Both the position numbers and the translations under genes were made by a program. The notes beneath the pieces were generated by a model. It had not been told where the DNA came from. It made no database searches and saw only the letters and a list, made by a program, of their open reading frames with translations. From the NCBI GenBank assembly GCA_965116465.1, contig OZ220687.1, forward strand, positions 3,162,001-3,226,000: 64,000 nt of DNA, in the 5' to 3' direction. The first letter of the stretch is position 1, and each line of letters starts with the position of its first letter. Positions 1 through 9,852 of the stretch are shown here, piece by piece. Origin of the DNA: VXNF01 sp965116465. Lineage in GTDB: Bacteria; Actinomycetota; Acidimicrobiia; Acidimicrobiales; CATQHL01.

Positions 1-51
1 CCTCCACAGCTGCGCCCGGGAACTGCGCGCTTCGGTGGGGACCGCTGGACG

Positions 52-124
52 TCAGCAGCCCAGCGCGTAGGTCACGGCGCGACACACGTGCCGCATCGCC
101 GGTTCCCGCAGTTCGCCGGCGCGC
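52..124 (-). repeat. direct repeat copy A (toxin 3' end)
   Basis: About 73 bp at the 3' end of the MazF-like toxin gene matches 1440-1512 in the same orientation with roughly a dozen mismatches by eye. The two copies flank the antitoxin and the MhpD-type gene, as expected if a duplication or recombination between toxin genes placed the intervening segment here. Confidence 0.75.
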
Positions 125-360
125 CGGGTGAGTGAGGCGCGCCGCACGGTGTGCAGACCGTCGCAGTTCACGACCGAACTCTCGGCCAGGCCCGCTTCGG
201 TCGCGTCGAGGGGGACTTCGACGGCCAGCCCACGGACCATGGTGGTGATCTCGGCCACGGTCACGAGTTCGCGCACGTCGATCACCTCGGGCCGGGTGAG
301 GACGAGGACCGGCCGACGCTTGCCGCCGATCTCGGCCCACCACACCTCGCCGCGGGTCAC
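52..360 (-). CDS. MazF/PemK-like endoribonuclease toxin
   Basis: A 102-aa protein read from a GTG at 360. The N-terminus (TRGEVWWAEIGGKRRPVLVL) is the classic MazF/PemK beta-barrel opening, followed by a conserved-looking core with ITTMVRG and a short helical C-terminus ending RAVTYALGC. MazF family members are single-strand mRNA interferases held inactive by a cognate antitoxin. Its GTG shares four bases (GTGA) with the stop of the upstream ribbon-helix-helix gene, the usual antitoxin-first, translationally coupled arrangement, so both are probably autoregulated from one promoter near 570-600. A degraded second copy of the last 24 residues lies at 1440-1514. Family assignment is from motif reading; toxicity is inferred. 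Confidence 0.85.
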   Translation of the reverse strand: MTRGEVWWAEIGGKRRPVLVLTRPEVIDVRELVTVAEITTMVRGLAVEVPLDATEAGLAESSVVNCDGLHTVRRASLTRRAGELREPAMRHVCRAVTYALGC

Positions 361-566
361 TGCGCCTCCCAGGCCTCGGCGCCGTCCCAGAAGTCGTCGG
401 GCCTTTCGGGGAAGCGCTGGTATGCGGCGCGGTCGGCCATGGCCGTGGCGTGCCGTACGGCCTCCGCGACCCCGTCGCGAGCCGCCTTGGAGAGGTTGAT
501 GCCGAGCCGGCGCGCCCGGCGGGCCAGATCTTCGTCCAGCGTGAACGTGGTGCGTGTCGTCGCCAT
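357..566 (-). CDS. ribbon-helix-helix antitoxin (CcdA/VapB-like)
   Basis: A 69-aa acidic-tailed protein. Residues 4-40 (TRTTFTLDEDLARRARRLGI, then a helix with SKAARDGVAEAVR) fit an RHH DNA-binding fold: a short beta strand that dimerises into the operator, followed by two helices. The C-terminus, rich in W, D and E (FPERPDDFWDGAEAWEAQ), is the kind of extended tail that wraps the toxin. It starts at ATG 566 and its stop overlaps the toxin GTG as GTGA. The role would be to neutralise the MazF-like toxin and repress the pair. The upstream region 567-626 is relatively AT-rich and shared with the divergent hydratase gene, so it probably holds the promoter. Confidence 0.8.
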   Translation of the reverse strand: MATTRTTFTLDEDLARRARRLGINLSKAARDGVAEAVRHATAMADRAAYQRFPERPDDFWDGAEAWEAQ

Positions 567-626
567 AACAATATGCTAGCACTTCTGATATCATCCCCGT
601 GCGTCAGCGAGACGGGAGGAGCAGGC

Positions 627-1424
627 GTGGACCGGTCATCGATCGACGAGGCGGCGCGGCGGCTGCGCCAGGCCGAAGAGGCGGGGCGCCAGTGCAGTCC
701 CGTGCGGCACATCCTCGGGAACGGTTCCGATGTCGAGGCGGCATACGCCGTCCAGCGGGTCAACAACGATCTGGCCGTCGCCGCCGGCCGCCGCGTGAGC
801 GGTCACAAGATCGGACTCACCGCGCCGGCGGTGCAGGAGCAGGTCGGAATCACCCACCCCGTGAGCGGCACCCTCTTCGCGGACCGGTGCGTCGCCGACG
901 GCATCGACCTCCCGGCCGGGCGGCTGGTGCAGCCGAAGGCCGAGGGCGAGATCGCCTTCGTGCTCGGCGGGGATCTCGACAGGGGCGAGCACTGCGTCAC
1001 CGATGTCATCAGCGCCACCGCCTACCTGCTGCCGGCGATCGAGATCGTCGACAGCAGGACCGCCGATTGGGACGTCACCGCCACCGACATGATCGCCGAC
1101 AACGTCTGCAGCGGCTTCTACGTGGTCGGCAGCCGTCCGAAACCGCTCAGCGGCACCGACGTCCGGGACGCGCGGATGCAGATGGTTCTCAACGGCGAGG
1201 TGGCGTCGACCGGTCGGGGATCGGCGTGCCTCGGCAACCCGCTGCACGCCCTGGTATGGCTCGCCGACTCCCTGTGCGAGCGCGGCACGCCGCTGCGAGC
1301 CGGCGACTGCATCATGACCGGCTCCCTCGGCCCGATGGTCACGCTCGGCGCCGGCGACGAGATCCTCGTCGAGGTGGATCCCCTGGGCACTGTGACGACC
1401 AGGTTGCCGACTGGCGGCGCCTGA
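627..1424 (+). CDS. 2-keto-4-pentenoate hydratase family (MhpD-like)
   Basis: A 265-aa protein with the length of MhpD-type hydratases, which add water to 2-hydroxypenta-2,4-dienoate in aromatic meta-cleavage pathways; the family also includes 4-oxalocrotonate decarboxylases. Three acidic residues fall where E. coli MhpD has its metal ligands: E106 and E108 (in PKAEGEIAFVL) and E139 (in LPAIEIVDSR), and a lysine at 61 follows the conserved HKIGLT. GTG 627 is chosen because GGGAGGA lies just upstream; a longer reading would run back through the antitoxin promoter. No other aromatic-degradation gene is adjacent, so the physiological substrate is uncertain; decarboxylase function is the main alternative. 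Confidence 0.85.
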   Translation: MDRSSIDEAARRLRQAEEAGRQCSPVRHILGNGSDVEAAYAVQRVNNDLAVAAGRRVSGHKIGLTAPAVQEQVGITHPVSGTLFADRCVADGIDLPAGRLVQPKAEGEIAFVLGGDLDRGEHCVTDVISATAYLLPAIEIVDSRTADWDVTATDMIADNVCSGFYVVGSRPKPLSGTDVRDARMQMVLNGEVASTGRGSACLGNPLHALVWLADSLCERGTPLRAGDCIMTGSLGPMVTLGAGDEILVEVDPLGTVTTRLPTGGA

Positions 1425-1439
1425 CGGCCCGCGGCGCTC

Positions 1440-1514
1440 TCAGCAGCCGAGCGCGGCGGTCACGGCGCGGCACACCTCCCGCATCGTCCCCTCATCGAGT
1501 TCTCCGGCGCGCCT
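1440..1514 (-). pseudogene. remnant of MazF-like toxin C-terminus
   Basis: On the minus strand, a reading frame ending at 1440 gives RRAGELDEGTMREVCRAVTA followed by ALGC, matching 19 of 24 residues of the intact toxin C-terminus at 52-123, and ending at the same stop position. The upstream part of the frame does not look like MazF and merges with the reverse frame of the kinase gene, so this is a truncated leftover. It marks a past duplication, or replacement of a toxin gene, downstream of the kinase. Confidence 0.75.
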
Positions 1515-1530
1515 CCCGCGGCCGATGGCC

Positions 1531-2907
1531 TCACGCGCCGGGGCGAGGCGTCTCCTGCGGCGCCAGGAGCGATTCGAAGCGGCGATAGCGCGCCTCGCTC
1601 GGGCCGACCCAACGGGGGTCGGGCTCGACGCTGCGCGCCGTGGTGGCCCAGCGGGCGCCGTCGGCCAGGTCGGTCTCCAGGCCGGCCACCAGGCGGGCGG
1701 CGAAGGCGGCGCCGAGGGCGGCGCTCTCCGGGGCGGCGCCGACGCGGACCGGGAGGCCGGTGCAGTCGGCCAGAGCCTGCATCCAGGGTCCGACGACGGT
1801 GCCACCTCCGGTCGCCACGATCCGCTGGGGACCAATGCCCGCCACGTCGATGTGACGGCGCACCACGAAGCCCGTGGCCTCCAGCGCCGCCCGGAAGAGG
1901 TGTATCCGGCGGTGCGTGGCCTCCAGGCCCAGCAGTGAGGCCGTGCGGGCCGTCCCGGCGACAGGGGTGCGCTCGGGGTGGAGGGACGGGATCCACACCG
2001 GCAGGTCGCCGGGATCCAGGTTTGCCAGCGTGGCGTCGAAGTCCTCGCCGGCCGGCGGGTCGCCGAGCATCGCCCGCACCCGGTCCCAGAACAGACCGCC
2101 GGCGTTGCTGGGGCCGCCGACCAGACAACGGTCGGGCACCACGTGGGGGATGGTCCAGAGGCCGTCGATCTCCAGCCAGGAATCGGTCACGATCCAGCAG
2201 AGCAAGGTGCTGCCGAGCGTGACGATGACGTCGCCCACCTCGGCGGCGCCGGCGATGGTCAGCTCCGCAAGGCCGTCCACGATGCCGGCGCCGAGCGGGA
2301 CGCCATCGATGTCGCCGGCCGGTTCCCATCCCGCCACGAGCTTCGGCAACTGCCCGGGACGCACGCCGATCCGGCTGCACTGTGCCTCGTCCCAGCCCGC
2401 GCCTCCGAGCAGCGGCAGCGCGGCCATGGCCGTCGCCGTGTCGAGGGCGGCCACCCCGGCGAGGGCGTGATTGGCGACGGTCTGCGCCGGCCAGAACCCC
2501 GCCGCTGTGGGATGGAGCCCCGCCAAGTGGCGCAGGAAGCCCGCCCATTCCTCGTTGCCCACCGGGGGCAGCCCGGCGATGGCCCGGCCACGCGCATCTC
2601 CGTACAGCAGGCCGGGACCGAAGGGCACGCCGTCGCCGTCCACGGCCGTCAGCGACGGCACCATGGCGGCCACGCAGGCGGCCTGCGGATCTCCCGCGCC
2701 CCGGACGTCCTCCCAGGCCTGCAGCGGCCCGCGACGCCAGGCAGCGTCGGCGTCGTGCTCGAGCAGCCCCGGTGCCGGGACGCGCAACTCGTGGGGCCGG
2801 CGGGTGCGGGCGACGATCGTGCCCGCCTCGTCGACGGCCACCGCCTTGGTGGCCGTGGTGCCGACGTCGATACCGATCGTGCAGGGCTGGCGGCCCCTGG
2901 TCGTCAC
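1531..2907 (-). CDS. FGGY-family carbohydrate kinase
   Basis: A 458-aa sugar/polyol kinase of the actin-like ATPase fold. Near the N-terminus IGIDVGTTATKAVAVDE is the phosphate-1 loop; mid-protein VIVTLGSTLLCWIV fits the phosphate-2 region; near the C-terminus RIVATGGGTVVGPWMQALAD and the following AAPESAALGAAFAARL form the adenosine-binding segment of xylulokinase-like members. Substrate (xylulose, ribulose, glycerol or other polyol) cannot be read from sequence. The start is GTG 2907, which shares four bases (GTGA) with the stop of the helicase gene; an in-frame GTG three codons upstream is possible. The close coupling to a DNA repair helicase is odd, and no sugar transporter is adjacent. 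Confidence 0.85.
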   Translation of the reverse strand: MTTRGRQPCTIGIDVGTTATKAVAVDEAGTIVARTRRPHELRVPAPGLLEHDADAAWRRGPLQAWEDVRGAGDPQAACVAAMVPSLTAVDGDGVPFGPGLLYGDARGRAIAGLPPVGNEEWAGFLRHLAGLHPTAAGFWPAQTVANHALAGVAALDTATAMAALPLLGGAGWDEAQCSRIGVRPGQLPKLVAGWEPAGDIDGVPLGAGIVDGLAELTIAGAAEVGDVIVTLGSTLLCWIVTDSWLEIDGLWTIPHVVPDRCLVGGPSNAGGLFWDRVRAMLGDPPAGEDFDATLANLDPGDLPVWIPSLHPERTPVAGTARTASLLGLEATHRRIHLFRAALEATGFVVRRHIDVAGIGPQRIVATGGGTVVGPWMQALADCTGLPVRVGAAPESAALGAAFAARLVAGLETDLADGARWATTARSVEPDPRWVGPSEARYRRFESLLAPQETPRPGA

Positions 2908-5900
2908 GGCAGCGACGCCCCCACGGGCCGCGCGGTGTGCCCGCCGGCGGGGGCCGGCGGGCACGGGGCGTCCGGAGCGGGCAGCGGAAGACCGTCGATG
3001 TAGGTGACGGTGCGGGTTGCGACCGCGGGGACCCGCGGTCCGGGAGTCACGATGCCGGTGAGGTTCAGCGGATCGGTCGCCGAGATCTCCACGCGCTCGC
3101 CGTTGCGCTCGCTGCGCCGCACCCGGCGGAGTTCGTCGACGGCGGCCGGCAGCGCGAACTGCTCGCCCGTGAATCCGGTGACGAAGCGGCCGCCGCGGAC
3201 GACGCCGCGGGCCTCGAGGCGGCGCAGCGCCCAGAGCACTTCCCGCCATGGCACCGCCAGCGTCTCCATCACCCGGAGGTCGCGGAAGACCACTCCCCAG
3301 CGGGCCAGGAGCTGCTCGGCGGTCGCCTCGGCCAGCTCGTCGGGATCGAAGCGGTCGTCAACCGCGGCGAGCAGCGACCAGCGACCCACGGGTCCGGTCA
3401 GGCCCTGCGCCCCGCGTCGCAGTCCTCGCCGCGGCTGGAGGCGGGCGCCGGGGGCGCCTCGGCGCGGTCCCCCCAGCAGGGAGCGGAGCGCCCCGAAGCT
3501 GTCGGCGGTGAGCAGGCCGCGGGCCACGCCGTCGGTCAGTCCCGACTCGATGTCGGTCACCAGCCGCCCGCAGTCGGCCGTCAGCTCGTTGGCGAACCGG
3601 GGGCCGTGGCGTTCCAGGGACTCGAGGATCTCCGCCAGCGCGCCCGCCGCCGGCGCCGCCGGCACTTCGGTGCCGCGGGCAGCACAGGTCAGCCAGTCGA
3701 AGTCGCCGCGCAGCCCGAGTGTGACCGGCGTGGCGCGTGAGGTGGCACCCCCGGGGCGCCCCTCGTCGCCCCGGCGCAGTCCCAGGCGCCCCCAGGCCAG
3801 CTCGCCCGACAGGCACAGGTCGTCGAGCCAGACGGGCAGGTAGCCGTCGATGCGACGTGCGAGGAGTTGCCGCTCCCAGGTGCCGGCCGCAGCCTCGAAG
3901 CCCTGCAGTTGCTCGATCACCGCACCGAGCCCGGCGCGGCCGCGCACTTGCGTACCGGGCGCCACGTGCTGCCATCGGAACAGGAACCGCATGAAGTCCT
4001 GGGCGGTGACCGGCTGGATGTCCTGGCGACGGCGGCGCTGCGAGTAGACGTGGATCCGCGCCAGCAGGCGGCGGCTGCACCATTCGGGTTCGGCCGCCTC
4101 CGTCGAGTCCGGTCCCCGCGGGCGGAACCGGCCCGAAAGGGCGAATCCCTCCGCTTGCAGCGCCGCGAGCGCGATCTGCACCGTGCCGAGGCCCAGCGAC
4201 GTGGCCGCATCGAGCTCGGTGGCCGTGACCGGCCCCATCACCTCCAGATGGCCGCGGATCGCCTCGATCGCCACATCCGCGGGGTCGCCGATGTCGGTCG
4301 GCTCGTCCGCCCCGTTGCCCGCCGGTACGTCGCTGCCCAGCAGGGCGGCCACAGCCGGGCGCAACTCGGTCGTGCACCAGTAGCCGCCGGCGACGCCCGC
4401 CCGTCCGGCCTCGGTGAGGCGACGGTGCAGGTCCTCCCAGCCGGGGCGGGGCCGGCAGAGCACCATCTGTGTGAGCAGGTCGTGCAGCTCATCGGGATCG
4501 CGCACGTCGGGGGCCACCTCGGCGCACGTCCGGGCGATGGCGTCGGGATGCAGGGCGCCGATCTCGCTGAGGTCGACCGGCAGGCCGCGCGGCAGGCGCA
4601 CCGCCCGCGTGCGGCGCTCCTCCAGCGGCGCCTCGTCGAGGAACGTGAAGGGCCGCCCGTTCAGGATCTCGTGCGCCAGGGGAGACGGCTCGGGGGTGTC
4701 GAGGAACTCGACGGTGACCTCGCCGGAGCGCATCGCATCCAGCAGCGCCACGAGGCCGTCGATGTCGGTGGCCTCGTGCAGGGCGTCGTGCAGCGTCTGG
4801 CGCACCAGCAGGTGGTCGGGGATCGGGATGGGTCCGGGGTTGTTGTCCCCGCAGGCGGCCAGGCCGGGGAACACCGCGGCCATCACGTCGTCGGCCTCCA
4901 TCCGCTGGATGGGCGGCGGGTTGCGCTTGCCGCCCTTGAAGCGCAGCACCGTGAGCGCCCGGTTCAGGTTCCAGCGCCAGCGCACCCCGAACAGCGGCGA
5001 GACGATGATGGCCTGCGTGAGCACGTCGGTCACCGTCGCCGGGTCGAGCATCCGCGGCACGTCGTCGAGGGGGAAGCTGTGCTGGGGTCCGAGCGACAGC
5101 ACCACGGCGTCGTCGTTGGCAGCCGCCTGCAACTCGAAGTCGAAGGTGCGGCAGAAGCGCTTGCGGAGCGCCAGGCCCAGCCCGCGGTTCAGCCGCCCGC
5201 CGTGGGGGCTGTGAATGACGAGTTGCATGCCCCCGGTCTCGTCGAAGAAGCGCTCGATCACGAGCCGGCCCTTCGTGGGGAGCGACCCCAGGGAGGCCCG
5301 CGCCGCGGCGAGATACGACACGACGGCATCCGCCGCGACGGCGCCGAGGCCGCACCGCTCGGCAGTGGCGGCCCGGGCGCCGTCGGGATCGCCGTCGTCC
5401 AGGAACCCCTCCACCAGCGTCCGCAGTTCGCTCACCTCGGTGCTCAGTTCGGTGGTCCTCGACGGTGCCTCGCCCAACCAGAACGGCACCGTGGGCGGTG
5501 CTCCCTCGGCGTCGACCACGCGGACCACCCCCGATTCGACGCGCCGGATCCGCCAGGAGTGCGAGCCCAGCAGGAACACGTCCCCGGCCATCGACTCGAT
5601 GGCCCAGTCCTCGTTGACGGTGCCGAGGAAGGTGTCGTCGGGATCCAGCAGCACCCGGTAGTCGGCCACGTCGGGGATCGCCCCGCCGGAGGTCAGCGCC
5701 GCCAGCCGGGCGCCGCGGCGGCCCGCCGCCTCGCCCGCCGCCGAGTCGACGTGCACGTAGTCGCCGCGCCGTCCCCTCCCCGTCACCACGCCGGCGTTGG
5801 TGAACCGCAGCGTCTCGTCGAAGTCCTCCTGCGACAGGTCCGCATAGGGTGCGGCCCGCCGCACCAGATCGAACAGGTCGTCGACCCTCCAGCGCTCGGC

Positions 5901-7223
5901 GGCGCATTCCGCGGTGATCTGCTGGGCCAGCACGTCGAGGGGCGCCACGGGTGGCGTCACCGCGTCGAGTCGCCCGGCCCGCACGCCGGCCAGCAGAGCG
6001 GCGCACTCGATCAGCTGGTCGCGTGTGGTGGGGAACAGCCGACCCTTGGGCACCGCGCCCACCGAGTGGCCCGAGCGCCCGACCCGTTGCAGGAACGTGG
6101 CCATGCTGCGGGGGCTGCCGATCTGGCAGGCCAGGTCGACGGGGCCGATGTCGATGCCCAACTCCAGGGAGGCCGTGGCCACCAGGGCGCGCAGGTCGCC
6201 GGCCCGCAACCGGGTCTCGACCCGCAGGCGCCGCTCCTTCGACAGCGAGCCGTGATGGGAGGCCACCTCGGTGTCGCCCAGCCGCTCCGCCAGCAGGTGG
6301 GCGATCCGCTCGGCCTCGCGGCGGGTGTTGACGAACACCAGCGTGGTGGTGTGCGCCGTGATCAACTCGGCGATGCGGTCGAGGATCTCGGCGGTCTGCT
6401 CGGCGGGGGCGACCGCTTCCAACTCGCTGGGGGGCATCTCCAGCGCAAGGTCCAACTCCCGCCGGTGGCCCACGTCCACGACCACCGGAGGGGGAGCGCC
6501 CACGGCACCGCCGCCGGTGCCCAGCAGCAGCCGCTGGATGGTGCTGATCGGGCGCTGGGTCGCCGACAGCCCGATCCGCAGCGGCCGCTGCTCGCACACG
6601 TGCTCCAGCCGCTCCAGGCTGAGCGCCAGGTGCGAGCCGCGCTTGTCGCGGGCCACCGCGTGGATCTCGTCCACGATGACCCACCGGGCGCTCCGCAACA
6701 TCTCCCGGCTGCGCGCCGCGGTCAGCAGCAGGTACAGCGACTCGGGTGTGGTGACGACGAAGCTGGGCGGGTTGCGCAGCATCGACGCCCGCGCCGAGGG
6801 CGTGGTGTCGCCCGAGCGCACGGCCACCCGCAACGGCGGGGGTTCGAATCCCATGTCCCGCCCGATTCGCTCGATCTCGGCGAGCGGGCCGGTGAGGTTC
6901 TCGGCGATGTCGGTGGCCAGGGCCTTCAGCGGCGAGACGTAGACCACCTGCGCCTGGCCGGCCACGTTCTCGCCCCGTTCGTGCGCCTGCCAGAGGGCGT
7001 CGATGGCCACCAGGAACGCCGACAGGGTCTTGCCCGACCCGGTGGGTGCGCTCACCAGCGTGTCGGCCCCGGCCCGGATCGCAGGCCAGGCGCCCAGTTG
7101 GGCGGCGGTCGGACCGCCGGCGAAGCGGCCGCAGAACCAGGCCCGCACAGCCGGATGGAAGCCGTCCAGCACGCCGGCGGGGGAGGCGGCGCGGTCGAGC
7201 GTGTCGGTGTTGACGGCGGTCAC
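2904..7223 (-). CDS. lhr: Lhr-type ATP-dependent DNA helicase
   Basis: A 1439-aa superfamily 2 helicase, close to the usual size of actinobacterial full-length Lhr (about 1500 aa). Walker A APTGSGKT lies at residues 59-66 and the DEIH box at 185-188; motif III SATQRP and a second RecA domain with HHGSLSKERR and QRVGRSGHS follow. After about residue 450 come the winged-helix and Lhr core/C-terminal domains, with a long C-terminal extension (VVRGGRFVTGFTGEQFALPA). Known family members translocate 3'-5' on ssDNA, unwind DNA and DNA:RNA hybrids, and are linked to repair. The start is GTG 7223. Transcription probably begins in the 148-bp gap shared with the divergent liv genes, and the kinase gene is read from the same transcript. 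Confidence 0.93.
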   Translation of the reverse strand: MTAVNTDTLDRAASPAGVLDGFHPAVRAWFCGRFAGGPTAAQLGAWPAIRAGADTLVSAPTGSGKTLSAFLVAIDALWQAHERGENVAGQAQVVYVSPLKALATDIAENLTGPLAEIERIGRDMGFEPPPLRVAVRSGDTTPSARASMLRNPPSFVVTTPESLYLLLTAARSREMLRSARWVIVDEIHAVARDKRGSHLALSLERLEHVCEQRPLRIGLSATQRPISTIQRLLLGTGGGAVGAPPPVVVDVGHRRELDLALEMPPSELEAVAPAEQTAEILDRIAELITAHTTTLVFVNTRREAERIAHLLAERLGDTEVASHHGSLSKERRLRVETRLRAGDLRALVATASLELGIDIGPVDLACQIGSPRSMATFLQRVGRSGHSVGAVPKGRLFPTTRDQLIECAALLAGVRAGRLDAVTPPVAPLDVLAQQITAECAAERWRVDDLFDLVRRAAPYADLSQEDFDETLRFTNAGVVTGRGRRGDYVHVDSAAGEAAGRRGARLAALTSGGAIPDVADYRVLLDPDDTFLGTVNEDWAIESMAGDVFLLGSHSWRIRRVESGVVRVVDAEGAPPTVPFWLGEAPSRTTELSTEVSELRTLVEGFLDDGDPDGARAATAERCGLGAVAADAVVSYLAAARASLGSLPTKGRLVIERFFDETGGMQLVIHSPHGGRLNRGLGLALRKRFCRTFDFELQAAANDDAVVLSLGPQHSFPLDDVPRMLDPATVTDVLTQAIIVSPLFGVRWRWNLNRALTVLRFKGGKRNPPPIQRMEADDVMAAVFPGLAACGDNNPGPIPIPDHLLVRQTLHDALHEATDIDGLVALLDAMRSGEVTVEFLDTPEPSPLAHEILNGRPFTFLDEAPLEERRTRAVRLPRGLPVDLSEIGALHPDAIARTCAEVAPDVRDPDELHDLLTQMVLCRPRPGWEDLHRRLTEAGRAGVAGGYWCTTELRPAVAALLGSDVPAGNGADEPTDIGDPADVAIEAIRGHLEVMGPVTATELDAATSLGLGTVQIALAALQAEGFALSGRFRPRGPDSTEAAEPEWCSRRLLARIHVYSQRRRRQDIQPVTAQDFMRFLFRWQHVAPGTQVRGRAGLGAVIEQLQGFEAAAGTWERQLLARRIDGYLPVWLDDLCLSGELAWGRLGLRRGDEGRPGGATSRATPVTLGLRGDFDWLTCAARGTEVPAAPAAGALAEILESLERHGPRFANELTADCGRLVTDIESGLTDGVARGLLTADSFGALRSLLGGPRRGAPGARLQPRRGLRRGAQGLTGPVGRWSLLAAVDDRFDPDELAEATAEQLLARWGVVFRDLRVMETLAVPWREVLWALRRLEARGVVRGGRFVTGFTGEQFALPAAVDELRRVRRSERNGERVEISATDPLNLTGIVTPGPRVPAVATRTVTYIDGLPLPAPDAPCPPAPAGGHTARPVGASLP

Positions 7224-7371
7224 GTCGGGCTAGCGGCTCCTTCGAGCAATTCTCCAGGCTCAGAACGGTTGTTCGGACGAGGCTAGCGCGCCGCACCCGC
7301 CCGCAGCGCGAACGATAGGCGCGCGCCCCGTTCCCCGGCGGTTCCCGACCCCCCTGGCGCGCGCTGGTACG
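7224..7371. promoter_or_regulatory. divergent intergenic region lhr / livF
   Basis: 148 bp separating the minus-strand lhr from the plus-strand liv cluster. It must contain both promoters, but no convincing -35/-10 pair could be picked by eye in this GC-rich sequence. No hairpin of note. Confidence 0.4.
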
Positions 7372-8125
<754 letters not shown>

Positions 8126-8133
<8 letters not shown>

Positions 8134-8959
8134 GTCCACCGCCGGGCACAACCCGGCCGCTCTCGTGGCGCCGCTGCTGCGCGCCGACGGCGTGAGCCTG
8201 TCCTTCGGGGGTCTCACGGCGCTGGACGACGTGTCGTTCAGCGTGCGCCCCGGTGAACTCGTGGCGCTCATCGGCCCCAACGGCGCCGGCAAGACCTCGA
8301 TGTTCAACTGCATCAGCGGCGTGTACCGGCCCGAGCGGGGTGCGTTGCTCTTCGAGGAGACGGACCTGGTCGGCATGCGCCCCTCCCGGATCGCCGCCGC
8401 CGGGGTGGCCCGCACCTTCCAGAACCTGGCGCTCTTCGAGAACCTCGACGTCGTCGACAACCTCATGCTCGGCCGCCACACGCTCATGAGAACAGGCCTG
8501 CTGGCAGGCGCCGCCTGGCTGGGCCGGGCGCGCCGCGAGGAGATCCTGCACCGCCGGCGCTGCGCCGAGTTGGTGGATTTCCTGGGCCTCGGCGGCTACG
8601 TGGGGCGCCCGGTGGGCCTGCTGCCCTACGGCGTGCAGAAGCGCGTCGAGATCGGGCGCGCCCTGGCCGCCGAGCCGCGCCTGCTGATGCTCGACGAGCC
8701 GGTGGCGGGCATGACCCGCGCCGAACGTGACGAGACCGGCGAACTGCTGAGTGGCATCAGGGCCGAGATGGGCCTGACCATGCTGCTGGTGGAGCACCAC
8801 ATGCACCTGGTGCTGGAGGTGGCCGACCGCGTGGTGGCCATGAACTTCGGTGCCGTCATCGCCTCCGGCGACCCCGAGGCGGTCTCGAACCATCCCGCGG
8901 TGATCGAGGCCTACCTCGGCGCCGCCGGCGGGACCGCTGGGAACGGCGCGGCGGACTGA
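8126..8959 (+). CDS. livG: ABC transporter ATP-binding protein, LivG family
   Basis: A 277-aa partner ATPase. It has GPNGAGKT, the LivG-type block RTFQNLALFENLDVVDNLMLG, a signature of the form LPYGVQKRVEIGRAL (the canonical LSGGQ is relaxed, as is common in LivG) and Walker B LLMLDEPVAGM. The C-terminal VADRVVAMNFGAVIASGDP is typical of the family. The ATG lies inside the end of livF, and its stop shares one base with the ATG of livH (TGATG), so livF-G-H-M are clearly one translationally coupled operon. Confidence 0.93.
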
Positions 8960-9852
8960 TGGACAAGTTCCTGCAGCTGCTGCTCTCCGGGGTCGCTCTC
9001 GGCGGCATCTACGCCCTGGTGGCGCTGGGTTTCGTGGTGATCTACAAGTCGAGCGGGGCCTTCAACTTCGCCCAGGGGGGTTTCGTCACTCTCGGCGCCT
9101 ACATGGTCTACCAGTTCGGCACCGACTGGGGCCTGCCGTTCTGGCTGGCCCTGGTGCTGGTGATGATCGCCATGGCGGCGGTGGGGATGTTCCTGGAACG
9201 GCTGGTGATCCGGCCCATGGTGGGCAAGCCCGTCTTCACGGTCGTGCTGATCACCCTCGGCCTCCTGCTGATCATCGAGCAGGTCGTGCGCGCCACCTGG
9301 ACCATGCCCGGGCTGGTGCTCAGCGTCCCGTGGGGCAACGGGCGCAGCCAACTCGGCGAGGTCACGCTGCGCCACGCCGATCTGTGGACCATGGTCTCCG
9401 CGGCGGTGCTCCTGGCGGCGTTCTTCCTGTTCTTCCGCTACTCCCGCACCGGCCTGGGGATGCGTGCCACTGCTCTGGACCAGGAGGCGGCCGCGGCGCA
9501 GGGCATCTCGGTGGGCCGCTCGTTCGCGGTGTCGTGGGCCGTGGCCGCGGCGGTGGCACCGGTGGCCGGCGTCATGCTGGTCAGCCGGGGCGGCGGGGCC
9601 CTCTCGCCGGCCATCGGCTTCGTCGCCCTGGCGGCCTTCCCGGCCATGATCCTGGGCGGGCTGGACTCCGCGGGCGGCGCCGTGCTCGGCGGCGTGCTGA
9701 TCGGTCTGGCCGAGGTCATGTCCCAGGGCTACCTGGACGTTTCCTGGCTGGGGTCGAACGTCGAGGTGGTCGTCCCCTACGTGCTGATGGTGGCGGTGCT
9801 GCTGTGGCGTCCCGAGGGGCTGTTGGGCACCCGGCGGGTGGAGCGGGTATGA
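8959..9852 (+). CDS. livH: branched-chain amino acid-type ABC permease LivH
   Basis: A 297-aa integral membrane permease with the LivH family opening (LLLSGVALGGIYALVALGFV, IYKSSGAFNFAQGGFVTLGA) and about eight hydrophobic segments. The coupling-helix region RATALDQEAAAAQGISVGR contacts the ATPases. The C-terminal MILGGLDSAGGAVLGGVLIGLAE matches the family. It starts at ATG 8959 (TGATG) and ends in an ATGA overlap with livM. Confidence 0.93.
   Translation: MDKFLQLLLSGVALGGIYALVALGFVVIYKSSGAFNFAQGGFVTLGAYMVYQFGTDWGLPFWLALVLVMIAMAAVGMFLERLVIRPMVGKPVFTVVLITLGLLLIIEQVVRATWTMPGLVLSVPWGNGRSQLGEVTLRHADLWTMVSAAVLLAAFFLFFRYSRTGLGMRATALDQEAAAAQGISVGRSFAVSWAVAAAVAPVAGVMLVSRGGGALSPAIGFVALAAFPAMILGGLDSAGGAVLGGVLIGLAEVMSQGYLDVSWLGSNVEVVVPYVLMVAVLLWRPEGLLGTRRVERV

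Noticed and set aside
3867..7286. 1139-aa open frame on the plus strand opposite the lhr gene
   Set aside because: Low-complexity Arg/Gly/His composition and no motif; it mirrors the codon pattern of the strongly supported lhr frame, as expected of GC-rich antisense frames.
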